Positions 10,831 through 21,581 are shown, counted from the stretch's first letter. The stretch is 64,000 nucleotides of DNA from Chionoecetes opilio (GCA_016584305.1 JACEEZ010020299.1:223399-287398); one strand, 5' to 3'. A program made the numbers and translations. Notes: generated by a model from the letters alone, not told the origin.

Positions 10831-12110
10831 GTGCCTTCAAACGCTCTATTTATTTTTTTTTTTTGTCAAATTTTTTTTGCCAGCAAGGGGGCCCTTTTAA
10901 GTCCCCAAAAAAAATTTATTTCCCTTTTTTTACCGGGCCCTTCTATTATCGAAGAACTTCGGTGGATTTACCTATATGGCTGTTGCTTCCCCCTTTGCAA
11001 AAAGGGTTTTTCAGCCCTCAAAAAGAAATACATTTGCCCGATTTTTCCCAAACCACCAGCCAAGGGTTTCTACGGCCTGCCCATGAACCATGTGCGTAGG
11101 ATTGGGGTACCCGTATGCCTTAGCTTTTTGGGACAAGACATCCCTGCTGGGCCCGGAAAAAGGAAAAAGCGACAAGGGCTGGGGACTATGGGCCCTTTAA
11201 AGAACCGTCCCTCCAAAACCCTTTTATTGAAGGCTCCGGGAAAGGGTTCCATTGCCCCGGATTTTTGCCTTCAAAAAATTTAAAGTGGAAACCCTTTTTT
11301 TAAGGCTTACAATTAGCTTTGGGGGAATTTCAACATTCACGGCCCCGGGCCCCCGGGTATACAATTTGGATAAGTTCATTGTCGACTGTTATAAAACCGT
11401 CAAGGTTGGGGTGTGCGAGAAAGGGCCAGCCAGTAGCCACGCAAGGGGGAAATCGTGAACGCGGTTTTACAGCTGACGTTTTTTTGGGCCTTATAAAAGC
11501 CCGTGGGGGGGAGTCCATCCCTCCCGTGGGTTTTTAAATTCCCAATGCCGATTTGGGAAACCCGCTTTCATGAAACAAAGATCTTTGGTTCCAAAGGGTA
11601 TTTCATCCTAGTTTGGGTGGGGAAAAAAGGGTTTAATGCTTTTGTCAGACACTTCAGCATCTCCATGGGAAAATCTTTTTCTTCTGTAAGAACAAGATTT
11701 TTCTGATCTGGACAATGCTGAATGTCACATGAAAATTCAGCCCGTTGATTTTTCGATAAAAGCTGGTACGTGATTGTTTTCCTTGCCTTTCCCCATACAA
11801 AAGACAAACTCCAGCCAATTTGATGTGAGTGTCTTTGGGCCCTTTTAAAAAATTCCTGCGGGGCCCCCACTGAAAGACCACGCGCTCTGCACCCCAACGA
11901 GCACATAACAGTCCACAAGTTGGGCCCGAGTTTTCTTCTGAGGCATGGACCAAAGCCACTACCCCCCCAGCATTCCCCAGTGGTTTTCCCCGGGCGACTG
12001 GTATATGGCCATCAAACGCAAAAATCTTCCCCAAAAGGGTGTGGGTTTTTAAAGGGGCGCATGTAACCCCAGGGACCGGGACCACCATAATTTTTTTAGT
12101 GGGAAATTAC
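10831..12110. other. GC-richer block with broken open frames on both strands
   Basis: Base composition rises sharply against the flanks. Overlapping frames of 100-150 codons occur on both strands (plus 10831-11283; minus 11568-11918 and 11654-12088). The minus-strand frames have a mixed, protein-like composition and continue one another across apparent shifts, so a degraded minus-strand coding region is possible. No family motif was recognised and no function is proposed. Homopolymer runs make every frame unreliable. Confidence 0.35.
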
Positions 12111-12214
12111 TCCCCCAAATTTTTCTGATGGGGGAAATTTTAGATGGAAGGAGCGTGGGTGAAGGCCAACCCCTCAGAAGCTATAACCCCCTTTCCCCCT
12201 GTGTCTCCCGGGTA

Positions 12215-12500
12215 GATGATGTGCCCGCCCAAACCCCCGGGGCCCCCCGCACGAACCCGACCCCGCCCCCCCCGAGCACCAACACGACAAAAGCCTGCCA
12301 CCCCCCGGGGCCCCCGCACGACAACCTGCACCCCGGGCCCCAGCACGACGCCCCCTTCCAACCCCGGGCCCCCCGCACGACAAAGCCCCCCCAAACCCCG
12401 AGCCCCAGCACACAGAGCCTGCCACCCCCGGGGCCCCCGCACGTGCACCCCCTGCCACCCCCCGGGGCCCCACAAAGACGCACCCTGCCCCCCCCCAGGA
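12215..12500. repeat. C/G-rich minisatellite (CCCCGGGGCCCCCGCACGAC)
   Basis: Irregular units of about 40-50 bases, each with CCCCGGGCCCC followed by GCACGAC, repeat six to seven times. The Pro/Arg-rich plus frames and Gly-rich minus frames across it are translations of the repeat. Confidence 0.8.
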
Positions 12501-12639
12501 ACCCTTCTCACGAGCAAACTTTAAACCCAAGTGTGTCCCGGGCCCCTTTTTCCCAAGGGTTTAATTTCCCCGTCTTATGGGAAAAGGGGGGGAAGAAAAG
12601 GGGGCGGGCCTGCATTTTAAAACCAGAATGAGGAGGGAA

Positions 12640-13250
12640 TATCTGACCTGAGGTTTTTAAGGCAGAGAAGAGGCAGAAGCTGGAAACAAAAAGAAGGGAG
12701 CGGGCCCGAAAAGAAAAAAATTTGGGGAAGAAGAAGGGTCCACAGCGGAAGAAGGGCTTTGCCTGCCCGGGGGAAGACAACCCCTACGGGGGAGGAGGTT
12801 TTATTATGTCCCCATTCAGCTGGGGCGACTCCTCCGAGTACTCGGGTGAGGTGGACGAAGAGGGCACCTGGACTGCAAACATCATACCCTTTTTTTGCGA
12901 AAACATCACAGGTGGGGAATTTGTTCTGGTTTTAGCTGAAGCTGGAAAGGAAAGGGAAGGGGGGTGGGCCTTAGTGGGGCTATGTTGCCAGGTTTGGCCA
13001 TCATGGAGGATGGAAAATTTAAAACCCTTTTTTTCCTCCGGGTGAATTTCCCTAACACCCGAGACACGTTTCCCCCTTCCCTACCATCCCCAGATGAAGC
13101 TTCCGTTATCCGAACAGTGCAAGGGTGTCCTGGGGACCTCCGGGCATCACCAAGAGGGGGCTGACCTGGTTAAGGTTTTTTCCCCCGCTGCATGCCCTTC
13201 CCTGATGGGACTTCTGGGGTATGAACAAAAAAAAAAAATAACCCAGACCT
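12640..13250 (+). other. GC-rich block with a possible broken coding segment
   Basis: The plus strand has a 107-codon frame (12722-13045) with acidic and aromatic residues in a protein-like mix (for example SWGDSSEYSGEVDEEGTWT), overlapped by two other frames that could continue it. No domain is recognisable. It may belong to the same unidentified element as 10831-12110. An alternative is chance open frames in GC-rich DNA. Confidence 0.3.
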
Positions 13251-13654
13251 TATCTTTTAATAAATGCTTTTTTTATGAGCTTATCTTTCATTTCATCACC
13301 TAAAAAATAATGGGGGGGTGTCCCCGGCTTGCATATATGTTTATTTAGGCAAAAAAAAAACAATAATTTTTTAGTAAAATGAGGTTTTAAAATATCATAA
13401 CCGGGGGCCCCCCATACCTTATCCGGGTTTTCCCCCCTCGTGGGGAGGAAACCGGACGAGGTGCCAAAAATTTATAAAAAAAAACCCTTTAAAAGACCCC
13501 TTTTTATCTGAGTTAAGTATTCATGAGGGGTTTCCAAAAAGGGTGGGCCTATTTGAAGGGTTTTTTTTTTGGGCAAAAGTGTGCACTCTCTCAGGTAAAA
13601 ATGGATTTTTTAAAGAATATTTTTCCACTAAAAAGGGACTGTGGGCCCCCCAAA
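13251..13654. other. Low-information stretch
   Basis: A/T and C/G homopolymer runs, with no supported feature. Confidence 0.5.
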
Positions 13655-13697
13655 ACCACCCTATCCTTATGGAGTGACGTCACGGGCGATCCACCAG
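13655..13697 (-). repeat. Inverted copy of the 7755-7797 segment
   Basis: TATCCTTATGG, then GACGTCACGGGCGATCCACCAGG, mirrors the sequence just left of the palindrome, with only a small difference beside the GACGTCAC. Together the two may be the termini of one larger element that encloses the palindrome and the GC-rich block. Confidence 0.75.
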
Positions 13698-15080
13698 GGC
13701 AGAGATGCTCGCAAAGAGTTACGGGCCCGTAAGTACCCCCCTACGGGACTTTTACCTTTTTAGGCCTCTAAGGGAGATGCTCAAACCATTTTCTCACTTG
13801 CTGCGGGAACCGCGAGGTTAAGGGTGGTCGGGAGCCCCCTTAACTCCCTAAGGGAATGAAATTTGAAGCGGCTAGAGGGTCAACAAACAAAAAATTTTAC
13901 AGGTTGTATCACTATACTTTATGTTTATTGTGTATTATAGAGCCATTTCATGCTTGCCGGTTTTGATATGTGATGTGTTTATTGCTTCATTGACTCCATA
14001 TATATCATTATTTAACATACAATCCCTATAGTAACTTTAATAAATTCATATCAGGACAAACCTATATATTAAATATATATATCGGTCCGACTTCTTGAAT
14101 CAAAACGTATAGTTCATCATACAAGTTTGGCCGCTATAAGAATCAAAACGTATAGTTCATCATACAAGTCTGGCCGCTATAATGATCCGGTGGTGGTGGT
14201 GGTATCAAATGTCTGACGTACTAGTACACACGCACGTATAACACAAGCAAGGATTTATAAAGTTTATACTATCCTTGCACACAAGTGTCACGGGTCACAG
14301 TGAGGTGTTAGACCCCCGTGTGTCTTGTCTGACCTAAAGAGCGAACGCGCAGTTCTCGTCCACTATAACAGAGTACCGCCGGGGCCCACGGATCGGCATA
14401 CGTACGGCGCGGGCCAGCAGTGGTCTATAATACTATTTTCGGGCACGCGAGACTTGAACCTATGATCAGCGCATCAAGGTATACCCTGGGTACGTCTCTG
14501 TAGTAATCAGTGGGAGAATATTACGCTGAAAGGCTAATGTGGCAGCTATGTATTATCGTAACATTCTGGCGATAGTGAGCTAAAATCGGCCCTATTTCGG
14601 AAATCAGCCAATCTTAGCTCAACACCGGCAAACATAGTTTTTAGGTTTGGGTTAAGTTATGTTTAGGTCTGGTTTGGGTTTAAAGGTAAGGTTTATGATA
14701 GGTTTGTGTTAAGTTTGTAGAGTTATTTAGGTTAAATAAGCGTCCGCGGGACGTTTTTCCGAAGAGGCCGATTTTAGCACAACAGCGGCATTTGAAGTCT
14801 CTTTAAATTTATTTATCGGGCTCCCTGACAGCTGAGAGCATGATGATTGGCTAGATAAGGCCGCGTCATGAAGGGCGCTGCCTGTGATTGTTAGCAGAAT
14901 TTTCCCAAAACATATCCCTAGAATATTTCCCCATATTCCCCCCCCAGAGGCCACCCATAAAACCCTACGGGAGTGACGGCTCGGTACGAGCATCTCCCTC
15001 AGCCCACCCTCGTAAGGTTATTGTAGCCATACACTCGTAAGTTGTCCCTTACGAGGGATTTTCGAGCATACCTGCCCAGG
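13695..15080 (+). mobile_element. Element A, full copy (TIR CAGGGCAGAGATGCTCG)
   Basis: The left end CAGGGCAGAGATGCTCG mirrors the right end CGAGCATACCTGCCCAGG. The word GAGATGCTC recurs just inside both ends: at about 13770 directly and at about 14985 inverted. This copy has a local duplication at 14100-14180 (ATCAAAACGTATAGTTCATC twice). The interior holds CGGTGGTGGTGG, a GTTTAGG-rich stretch and AATCGGCCCTATTT, but no transposase. The superfamily is not assigned because no target duplication could be defined. Confidence 0.85.
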
Positions 15081-15082
15081 CC

Positions 15083-15409
15083 TTGCCTCTCGGTGGTCTC
15101 GCCCTCACCCGCCTGAGGATCGGTCACACAACACTCACGGCACACCTGCATCGTCTGCAGCTCACGCCCGACCCGTACTGCCCTAGGTGCAGGAACGTCC
15201 CGGAGTCGATTGAGCACTTCCTGCTGCAGTGTCCTCGCTTCCACTCCCACCGACAACTTCTACGTGGTCAACTCATCGCCCTGAACGTCACCACCTTTGA
15301 CCTGCCCACCCTGCTGGCCGCTGCTGCCGTCCACCCATCACAACGCCCCGCCGTCATCCGCCTCACCTGTGCTTTCCTGAGGAAGACTAATCAACTGTCA
15401 CGACTGTGA
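15083..15409 (+). pseudogene. Non-LTR retrotransposon ORF2 C-terminal tail with CCHC motif
   Basis: This 108-codon frame starts abruptly at the right end of element A and ends at a TGA. It reads GGLALTRLRIGHTTLTAHLH, then a CPRC...H....C motif (C-x2-C-x8-H-x4-C) in the EHFLLQCPRF context. This is the conserved tail found after RT (and sometimes RNase H) in Jockey, I and R1-type LINEs. The motif is intact, but the upstream RT is gone: element A either inserted here or the sequence was joined later. There is no start codon of its own, so it is a fragment and not a small gene. GC content is higher than the flanks. Confidence 0.85.
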
Positions 15410-15464
15410 TTAATTCACAGCGGTACACCAAGGCGAATATCGTCGACTTCGACATCACTGCCCT

Positions 15465-15560
15465 TCAACAACAACAACAACAACAAGTAATATAAGGAAG
15501 CTACAAGAAGAGGCTGGGAGACCTACACGAGGTAGTTCCTGTTACCTAACACTGTGTTGC
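15465..15560 (-). repeat. (CAA)n and LINE 3' end fragment
   Basis: A short (CAA)n run is followed by 'aggaagctacaagaagagg' and CTACACGAGGTAGTTCCTGT, which also stands at 37362-37410 directly 3' of the LINE tail there. It is taken as LINE 3' untranslated sequence read in reverse. Confidence 0.5.
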
Positions 15561-17235
15561 CAGAACTTCCTATGAAGAAGTTTATACCTGGTGCGTTTGT
15601 TATTTGAATGATATTAATTGATTATGATTTTTCCTTGATTTAAACTTGAATTGAGAATTGAAACTTGTCTTATGATTTCACTATTTGATTATAGTGTGAA
15701 CCGCTTCTCGCTGCGGAGAGTACTGAAACGGGAATGAACTTAAGGGAAGGGGGTAGGGGCAGGGGTTAAGGGGAAAGGGTATGAGTTAAGGGGGAAGGGA
15801 ATGAGTTAAGGGGAAGTGCTGCCACCAGCTCAGACAAGTAGTTCTATGGGTTTACTTTCTGGGCATGTTTTGAATAGATAGATATATTAGATTTATCTTG
15901 GTAATCGTGATTGATAGTGGAATTATACCGAGTAAGGCTGACCTTTTGGAAGTGTGGGGAATTACTGTCCTAACACAGAATAATCACCTGGGTTTTTTTT
16001 TATAATAAACACAAGAACTATATTTGAAAACATCATCCTATTTATTCATGCTGAAGTATTATGTCTCTTGTTTGAGATCACAGACAAACATATAAGTTCT
16101 AATCCAACATAAGAAAGATCTCCATCCCAACATAGGAAAGCTCTAATCTGATATAAGTAACCCTTTACACTCTGATACAGGAAGCTCTTCACATGTGATG
16201 AAGGTAAACTTGGGGAGGGATACACCTCCCCACTGAACCTTACTGATAAATTATCCTTCACTTAGGTAACATACCGCTGATACTTATAATTATACATGGA
16301 AGATATAAGGGGGGAATATAAGAGTAAAAATTTTTTTGTGTGTTTCACTAAAAAACAGTGTCGGTGCCGTTTGCGTCAAGGCTAAATGTCCGCCTGTCGG
16401 GAAAGGAGGAGGGGACTCCGTTAATAATACTTATAGGATGGGGCAGGCCTCCTTTACGTTAGTGAAGACTAAACATCGGTACCCCCCTATTTGGAAATAT
16501 AGATAAAAATATTATAACAAGGAAAGGGGGGGGGGGGGATAGGAGCGAAACGTCGTACGTCTTACCTGTCGGGAACGGGGGGAGAGACTGCTTTCTCGAG
16601 GCTTATTAAGACCCGCGGGAAAAGAGGGGAAAGTTTGGATACCCTGAACTTGGCCTCTCCTGAAGAGCTTATAGTCCCGAAATAACTAATTAAATAATGA
16701 AACAAGTGTACCTAAGAAAGGGCTGCCTATAATACAGTCCCCGTTACTTTGATATAGAAGATTAATATGTTTAATCTAATAACCGAGGAAAGTGTTATTG
16801 AGGTTCGTTTCCAGCATCCGAACGCGTCTTTTGGAGTGGTGTGGTAATGGAGTCGAACCATAAATTTGGTCGATTTTTAATTTAGCAAATAACTCGACTA
16901 ACACATGCATTTATGAACGTGATCTGTTACTATTGTGTCTATTTTGAAGGACATTAAGAATCTAGGAGTGTTCCTTGATCTGATAGGAGGGTGAGGGGAG
17001 GATGAAAAGCTTTGAATCCATTAGTTATCACTGATCGCGAAATAAGTATCCCACGAATGTTGACTCGCACGCGGAATGTCGGGGGGGGAGGGAGTGAGGG
17101 AAGGAAGGAAGATAGAAATGGAAGATAGGAAGAAAGAAGATAAACTTACACGAGAAAACTAAAAGATTGAATTGCTTACGGGACATAACCCGGGAATTGT
17201 ATGATAATAATTCCCATCCTATCTCTTCTGAATAA
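15561..17235. other. No gene seen
   Basis: Mixed sequence with a (GAGTTAAGGGGAA)n-like patch at about 15740-15815 and G-rich or GGAAG-rich patches at 16525-16540 and 17080-17140. The few open frames (such as 16046-16261 minus) have no recognisable features. Confidence 0.5.
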
Positions 17236-17239
17236 CGGG

Positions 17240-17530
17240 CATTACAACACTACTTACATCCACCTTTCATCCCCATCCATAACACTGTCCAGCCTCCTTT
17301 TAAAGCTCCCTAGTGAATCTCCACTAACTACCTGTCTACTGATTCCATGCCAATCATTCACCACCCTATTTGTGAACCAGTTTATCCCTATTTCATTAAT
17401 AAACCCACCTTTTTCCAGCTTGAATCCGTGACTTCTTGTTCTACCCTGCTTACTAACCTTAAGAACTTTTGCTACCTCGCCTTGATTGTATCCCTTGATC
17501 CACTCAAAAACTTCTATCAGATCGTGTTGT
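17240..17530 (-). pseudogene. LINE ORF2 C-terminal fragment (duplication copy 1)
   Basis: The minus strand gives DLIEVFEWIKG, then SRQVV and GDERWM-type residues, the same tail as at 3195-3785 but truncated further. The 5' break falls at the same base as in the 37.4-kb copy, before CGTGTTGTGAGTT, so both descend from one insertion. Confidence 0.8.
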
Positions 17531-17619
17531 GAGTTTTACTAATGTTTCATGCGTTTTATGACTCATATTTTGATTCCTGTTGACGTGACATGGTAGTTGT
17601 GGTTGGCACTTGGGTATTA

Positions 17620-18112
17620 TTCTAGTGTTTGGCCATACTCCCCCCCTCTCCCAAAACAAAGCTGGGCCACCTGGGCCAATGCGGGATTAAGGCCCCGGCC
17701 ACAAAACATGCCTACCAACATCATAGTTTGTGAGTTAGGGCTGTTGAAAACATTCCCTACATCCAGGGAACATTCATTGTATTTCTTCTGAGTCCATAGA
17801 CGTGCACCTGACGATCCTCACAGAATGATGACCCAAGTGTCGAGAACCCCCCCACCCCCCGCTAGGAGGTTAGGTTAGGTTAGATATGATTAGGTTAGGT
17901 TATCGGTGGGTCAAGCCCCCCGCTTGGTTAGGCAAATTTCTCTAGATATAAGGAAATTTAAACCTAGATCTAGGGAATTTTACACCCCCTACACAACTCT
18001 TAAATTACGTTTTTTTCCGACGCATATTTGTTTCCCCACCCAAAAATTTCCCGCATTCCCACAGGTCCCAAGCTTGTTTGGGGGAAGTGGGAGAGTCTGG
18101 GCAACACTAGAA
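17620..18112 (+). mobile_element. MITE-1, copy 1 (TTCTAGTGTTTG ends)
   Basis: The ends TTCTAGTGTTTGGCCATACT and GAGTCTGGGCAACACTAGAA form imperfect terminal inverted repeats. Inside are AGGTTAGGTTAGG pentamers at about 17868-17905 and 'tctagatataaggaaattt'. It encodes no transposase. Copies lie at 37793-38296 and, inverted and with a nested insertion, at 43903-44889. Confidence 0.85.
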
Positions 18113-18123
18113 ATGTACCCTTC

Positions 18124-19243
18124 GGGGGTCCTACTAAATACCGTCAACACACCTTCAACTCACCGTCAACACAAAACGGTACCGTAAACCACGCCGTCAA
18201 CACCCCCAAATATACATTTTAAATCGACAAAAGAGGCATAGAACTGTAAAGTATGGGCTAAAAGAGAATAACATTGGTTTGAGGTTACATTTCTTTATAA
18301 AATTGGGTTTATTTCACGCGAAAAATGTATCTCTAAGCAGCTAGCCGTTGGCCGCCATCTTGCCTCTCAGGGTAGCCGATAAAGTCAAAAATTTTTGATT
18401 GCTGTGTTTCTTCTTATTCTCATTTCTTATTCTTGGTATGACAAGAATTAATAATTGGGGGGAAAATGAGGCCCAACTTCTATACTTTAATTAGGCCTAC
18501 TCAAAATATAGTACTTAGTATTTTTTTAATTGTTTTTCCTAAACATCGATGGCATTGGCATGATTGGCCAACCGACAGCCAGCCTTGCTTTGGGGAGGGG
18601 AACTTGGTCCCGCCACATATCCTAGTTTAGGTTAAAAAAAAAATATTTAATTCTCATTACAAACGTATTACAAGACCTATGACATCCAGAAAACTTTATG
18701 TCCAGACTCCATCCAACCTCTTTCTATTAAAATGTAAAATTCCATAAAACAAATGATGAATCTGTACAAACACCGCTGAAGTGCTGTCTGGAACTACATT
18801 CTTTCCTACTAAAATAGGCCTTTTGGCAAGTTGTACTTTCAAAAAAATGCATGTTTAAACTCTTAAATAAATTGAAATAACACAACCCATTTTTTATGAT
18901 CCATGTGCACCATCACCACTCAGCCATCAGCTGCGGGGCAAGGCGCCCTCTTTTGGGCATGAAAATTTGCATTACCTGAAACCACCCATACATGAGTCCA
19001 AGCTACGGGGAGAGGCAAGATGGCGGCCAACGGCTATGCTGCTTAGAGATAAATGTTTTCCGCGTGAAAAAAACCCAATTTTCATAAAAGAAATGTAACC
19101 TAAAACCAATGTATATTCTTTTTTACCCCATACTTTACAGTTCTATGCCTCTTTTGCCGATTAAAATGTATTTGGAGGTGTTGACGATACCGTTTGTGTT
19201 GACGTGAGTTGACGGTGTGTTGACGGTATTTAGTAGGCCCCCC
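18124..19243 (+). mobile_element. MITE-2, copy 1, about 1.1 kb with long TIRs
   Basis: Terminal inverted repeats of over 200 bases start GGGGGTCCTACTAAATACCG and carry several CGTCAACAC words and GCATAGAACTGTAAAGTATG. The right end mirrors them, closing in GGTATTTAGTAGG and C-run. A TTC triplet flanks both sides (18121-18123 and 19244-19246), a possible 3-bp target duplication. The interior has no coding frame. Confidence 0.85.
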
Positions 19244-19549
19244 TTCAGTACTTCTTAAGGTATCCTCTAGTCCTTTCTCATGTTCTTCCTTCCTCCAAGT
19301 CTTTGTTTTGGGTGGTACAGAGTCGCCACTATAGTCTGTGTTTCTCTAGTTGTGATTCTATTGGTACACTCACTATTGCAGCTCTTCCTTCTCCAAAACT
19401 CCACTTTGTGTATACTTTCCACCCTTATATATTGTCCTTATCATAACTCCCCACTTCTGTCCCTTCTGCACATGTTGTAGTTATTACTTATAAACACTTG
19501 GTTTTCTAAGCATTGAGTCGTTAAAACACACCACCCGCCCGGGGATCTT

Positions 19550-19583
19550 TAGTTAATAAATAATCTCTCCGTTCCAGGCTGCT
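19550..19583 (+). promoter_or_regulatory. Probable 3' splice acceptor of the zinc-finger exon
   Basis: AATAATCTCTCCGTTCCAG is a pyrimidine-rich tract ending in CAG and is also present at 48852-48870 and, altered, at 61688-61709. Homology between the copies runs on both sides of it, so the exon start is inferred from the motif only. Confidence 0.45.
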
Positions 19584-21580
19584 TGGTATCATCACATCTG
19601 TGTTCGTGTACATCGTCAGTCACCGGCCGTCGCGTGTGGTGGCCAGAGTGTTGGTGCGTGGAGGCTGTGGGGCCGGGCGGCAGCATGATTGGCAGGATCA
19701 GCAGGATCAGTCTGCCTCAGGGGTGGGGAGGCACAGGGGTGATGGCAAGAATCACCTGGAGGCAGGCAGCTCAGGCCACAAGGCACCAGTGAGCTGAGTG
19801 CCAGCAGTGTGAACAAAACATTCAAACACAAGGTAAGCTTGAGAGCCCATTCCTTGACGCACAGTGGTGTTAAGAATTATGAATGTTTAGAGTGCGGGGA
19901 AAAGATTTGCTAGAAAAGTAAACCTCACCAACACACCCTGTTTACACAGTGGTGTTAAGAATTATGAATGTTTAGAGTGTGGTGGGAAAGATTTACTACA
20001 AAGAGTCACTCACCGAACACACCCTGACACACAGTGGTGTTACGATTTATGAATTTTTAGAGTGTGGGAAAAGATTTGCTAGAAAGAGTCAGCTCACCAC
20101 ACACACACCTGACACACAGGGTGTTAAGATTATGAATGTTTAGAGTGTGGGAAAAGATTTACTACAATGGGTTCCCTCCCCACACACACCCTGCCCACAC
20201 AGTGGTGTTAAAAATTATGAATGTTTAGAGTGTGGGAAAGATTTGCTAGAAAGGGTGAACTCACCCCCACACACCCTGCCCACCCCTTTGGTTTCAAGAA
20301 TTACGAATGTTTAAAAGTGTGGGAAAAGATTTACTAAAAGATAACCCACCAGACACACCCTGACACCCAGTGGTGTTAAGAATTATGAATGTTTGGGAGT
20401 GTGGGAAAAGATTTCCCTACAAAGATTCAGCTCACCACCACACACCCTGACACACAGTGGTGTTATGAATTATGAATGTTTGATAGTGTGGAAAAGATTT
20501 GCTTGAAAGGGTGAACTCCCGACCCCACCCTGACACACAGGGGGTGTTAAGAATTATGAAAGTTTGAGTGGGGGAAAAAGATTTATTTACAATGGGTTCC
20601 CTCACCCACAACACCCTGACACACAGTGGTGTTAAGAATTATGAATGTTTAGAGTGTTGGAAAAGATTTGCTAGAAAGTGTGAACTCACCACACACACCC
20701 TGACACACAGTGGTGTCAAAAAATTACGAATTTTTTAGAGTGTGGGAAAGTTTATACAAAGAGTAAACTCACCAAAACCCACACCCTGACACACAGTGTG
20801 TTAAGAATTATGAATGTTTAGAGTGTGGAAAAAGATTTACTAAAATGGGTAACCTCACCAAACACACCCGGACCCCACAGTGGTGTTAAAAATTATGAAT
20901 GTTTAGAGTGTGGGAAAGATTTATTTACAAGAGTCCAGCTCTCCAAAACACACCCTGACAACCGTGGTGTTAAAAATTATGAATTTTTTAGAGTGTGGGA
21001 AAAGTTTTTACTACAATGGGTAACCTCACCAAACACACCCTGACACACATGGTGTTAAGAATTATGAATGTTTAGAGTGTGGAAAAAGTTTTGCTAGAAT
21101 GGTAACCTCACCAACACTCTTGTTTCTTTTTTTGTTTTGTTTAGAGGATAATGCCTCAGAGCCATAGTGATCTACCGCTGCTGCATATTAGTGTTGGCCG
21201 AAGCCACCCCCCCCCGGGGGGGGGGGGTTACAAAGCCCCGCTGGCACCCGGTACCCTTCACTTGCTGGGTGGACAGGGCTAGGGATTTAAGAAAGACCAC
21301 CCATCTATCTTTCGCTCCGCCCGGGGATCGAACCCGGGACTTCTCGGTTGTAACCGAGCGTGCTAACCACTACACTATAGAGTTCCCAAAACACACCCTG
21401 ACACACAGTGGTGTTAAAAATCATGAATGCCTAGAGTGTGGGAGTAGGTTTTACACCACTAATGAACTCACCAGACACACCTTTAGACACACTGGCTTGC
21501 GGGAGTTCAAGTGTGATATTTGTAGCAAGTGTTTCAAGACAAAGGGTGATATTGCCAAGCACATGAAGATCCACTTTTGA
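19584..21580 (+). pseudogene. C2H2 zinc-finger array gene, broken copy
   Basis: About 15 finger repeats with the SGVKNYE linker and CGK.F...L..H pattern can be traced at roughly 84-base spacing from 19855 to 21115, then two more at 21395-21580. A variant N-terminal finger (QQCDKTFKHK type) stands at about 19795-19850. Indels occur in nearly every unit, mostly in A, C or G runs, so no frame spans more than two fingers. A SINE splits the array at 21121-21390. The last part (21403-21580) is intact and ends HTGLREFKCDICSKCFKTKG and MKIHF before TGA. C2H2 arrays usually bind DNA in the nucleus; this copy cannot make a long protein as written. The sequence may be decayed or poorly read. Confidence 0.8.
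21121..21390 (-). mobile_element. tRNA-derived SINE inside the zinc-finger array
   Basis: On the minus strand a tRNA-like head (21312-21387) carries an A-box-like TAGTGTAGTGGTTAGCA and a B-box GGGTTCGATCCCC, followed by the body shared with 58322-58622. The insertion lies between CTCACCAACAC and CCCAAAACACACCC, inside one finger unit, and the array resumes beyond it. Confidence 0.85.
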
Positions 21581-21581
21581 G

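Noticed and set aside
10831..12110. Integrated large DNA virus or transposase gene in the GC-rich block
   Set aside because: No family motif could be read in any frame; kept only as an unidentified coding-like region.
12128..12631. 167-codon plus frame and several Gly-rich minus frames
   Set aside because: Product of a GC minisatellite; the same DNA is open in four frames.
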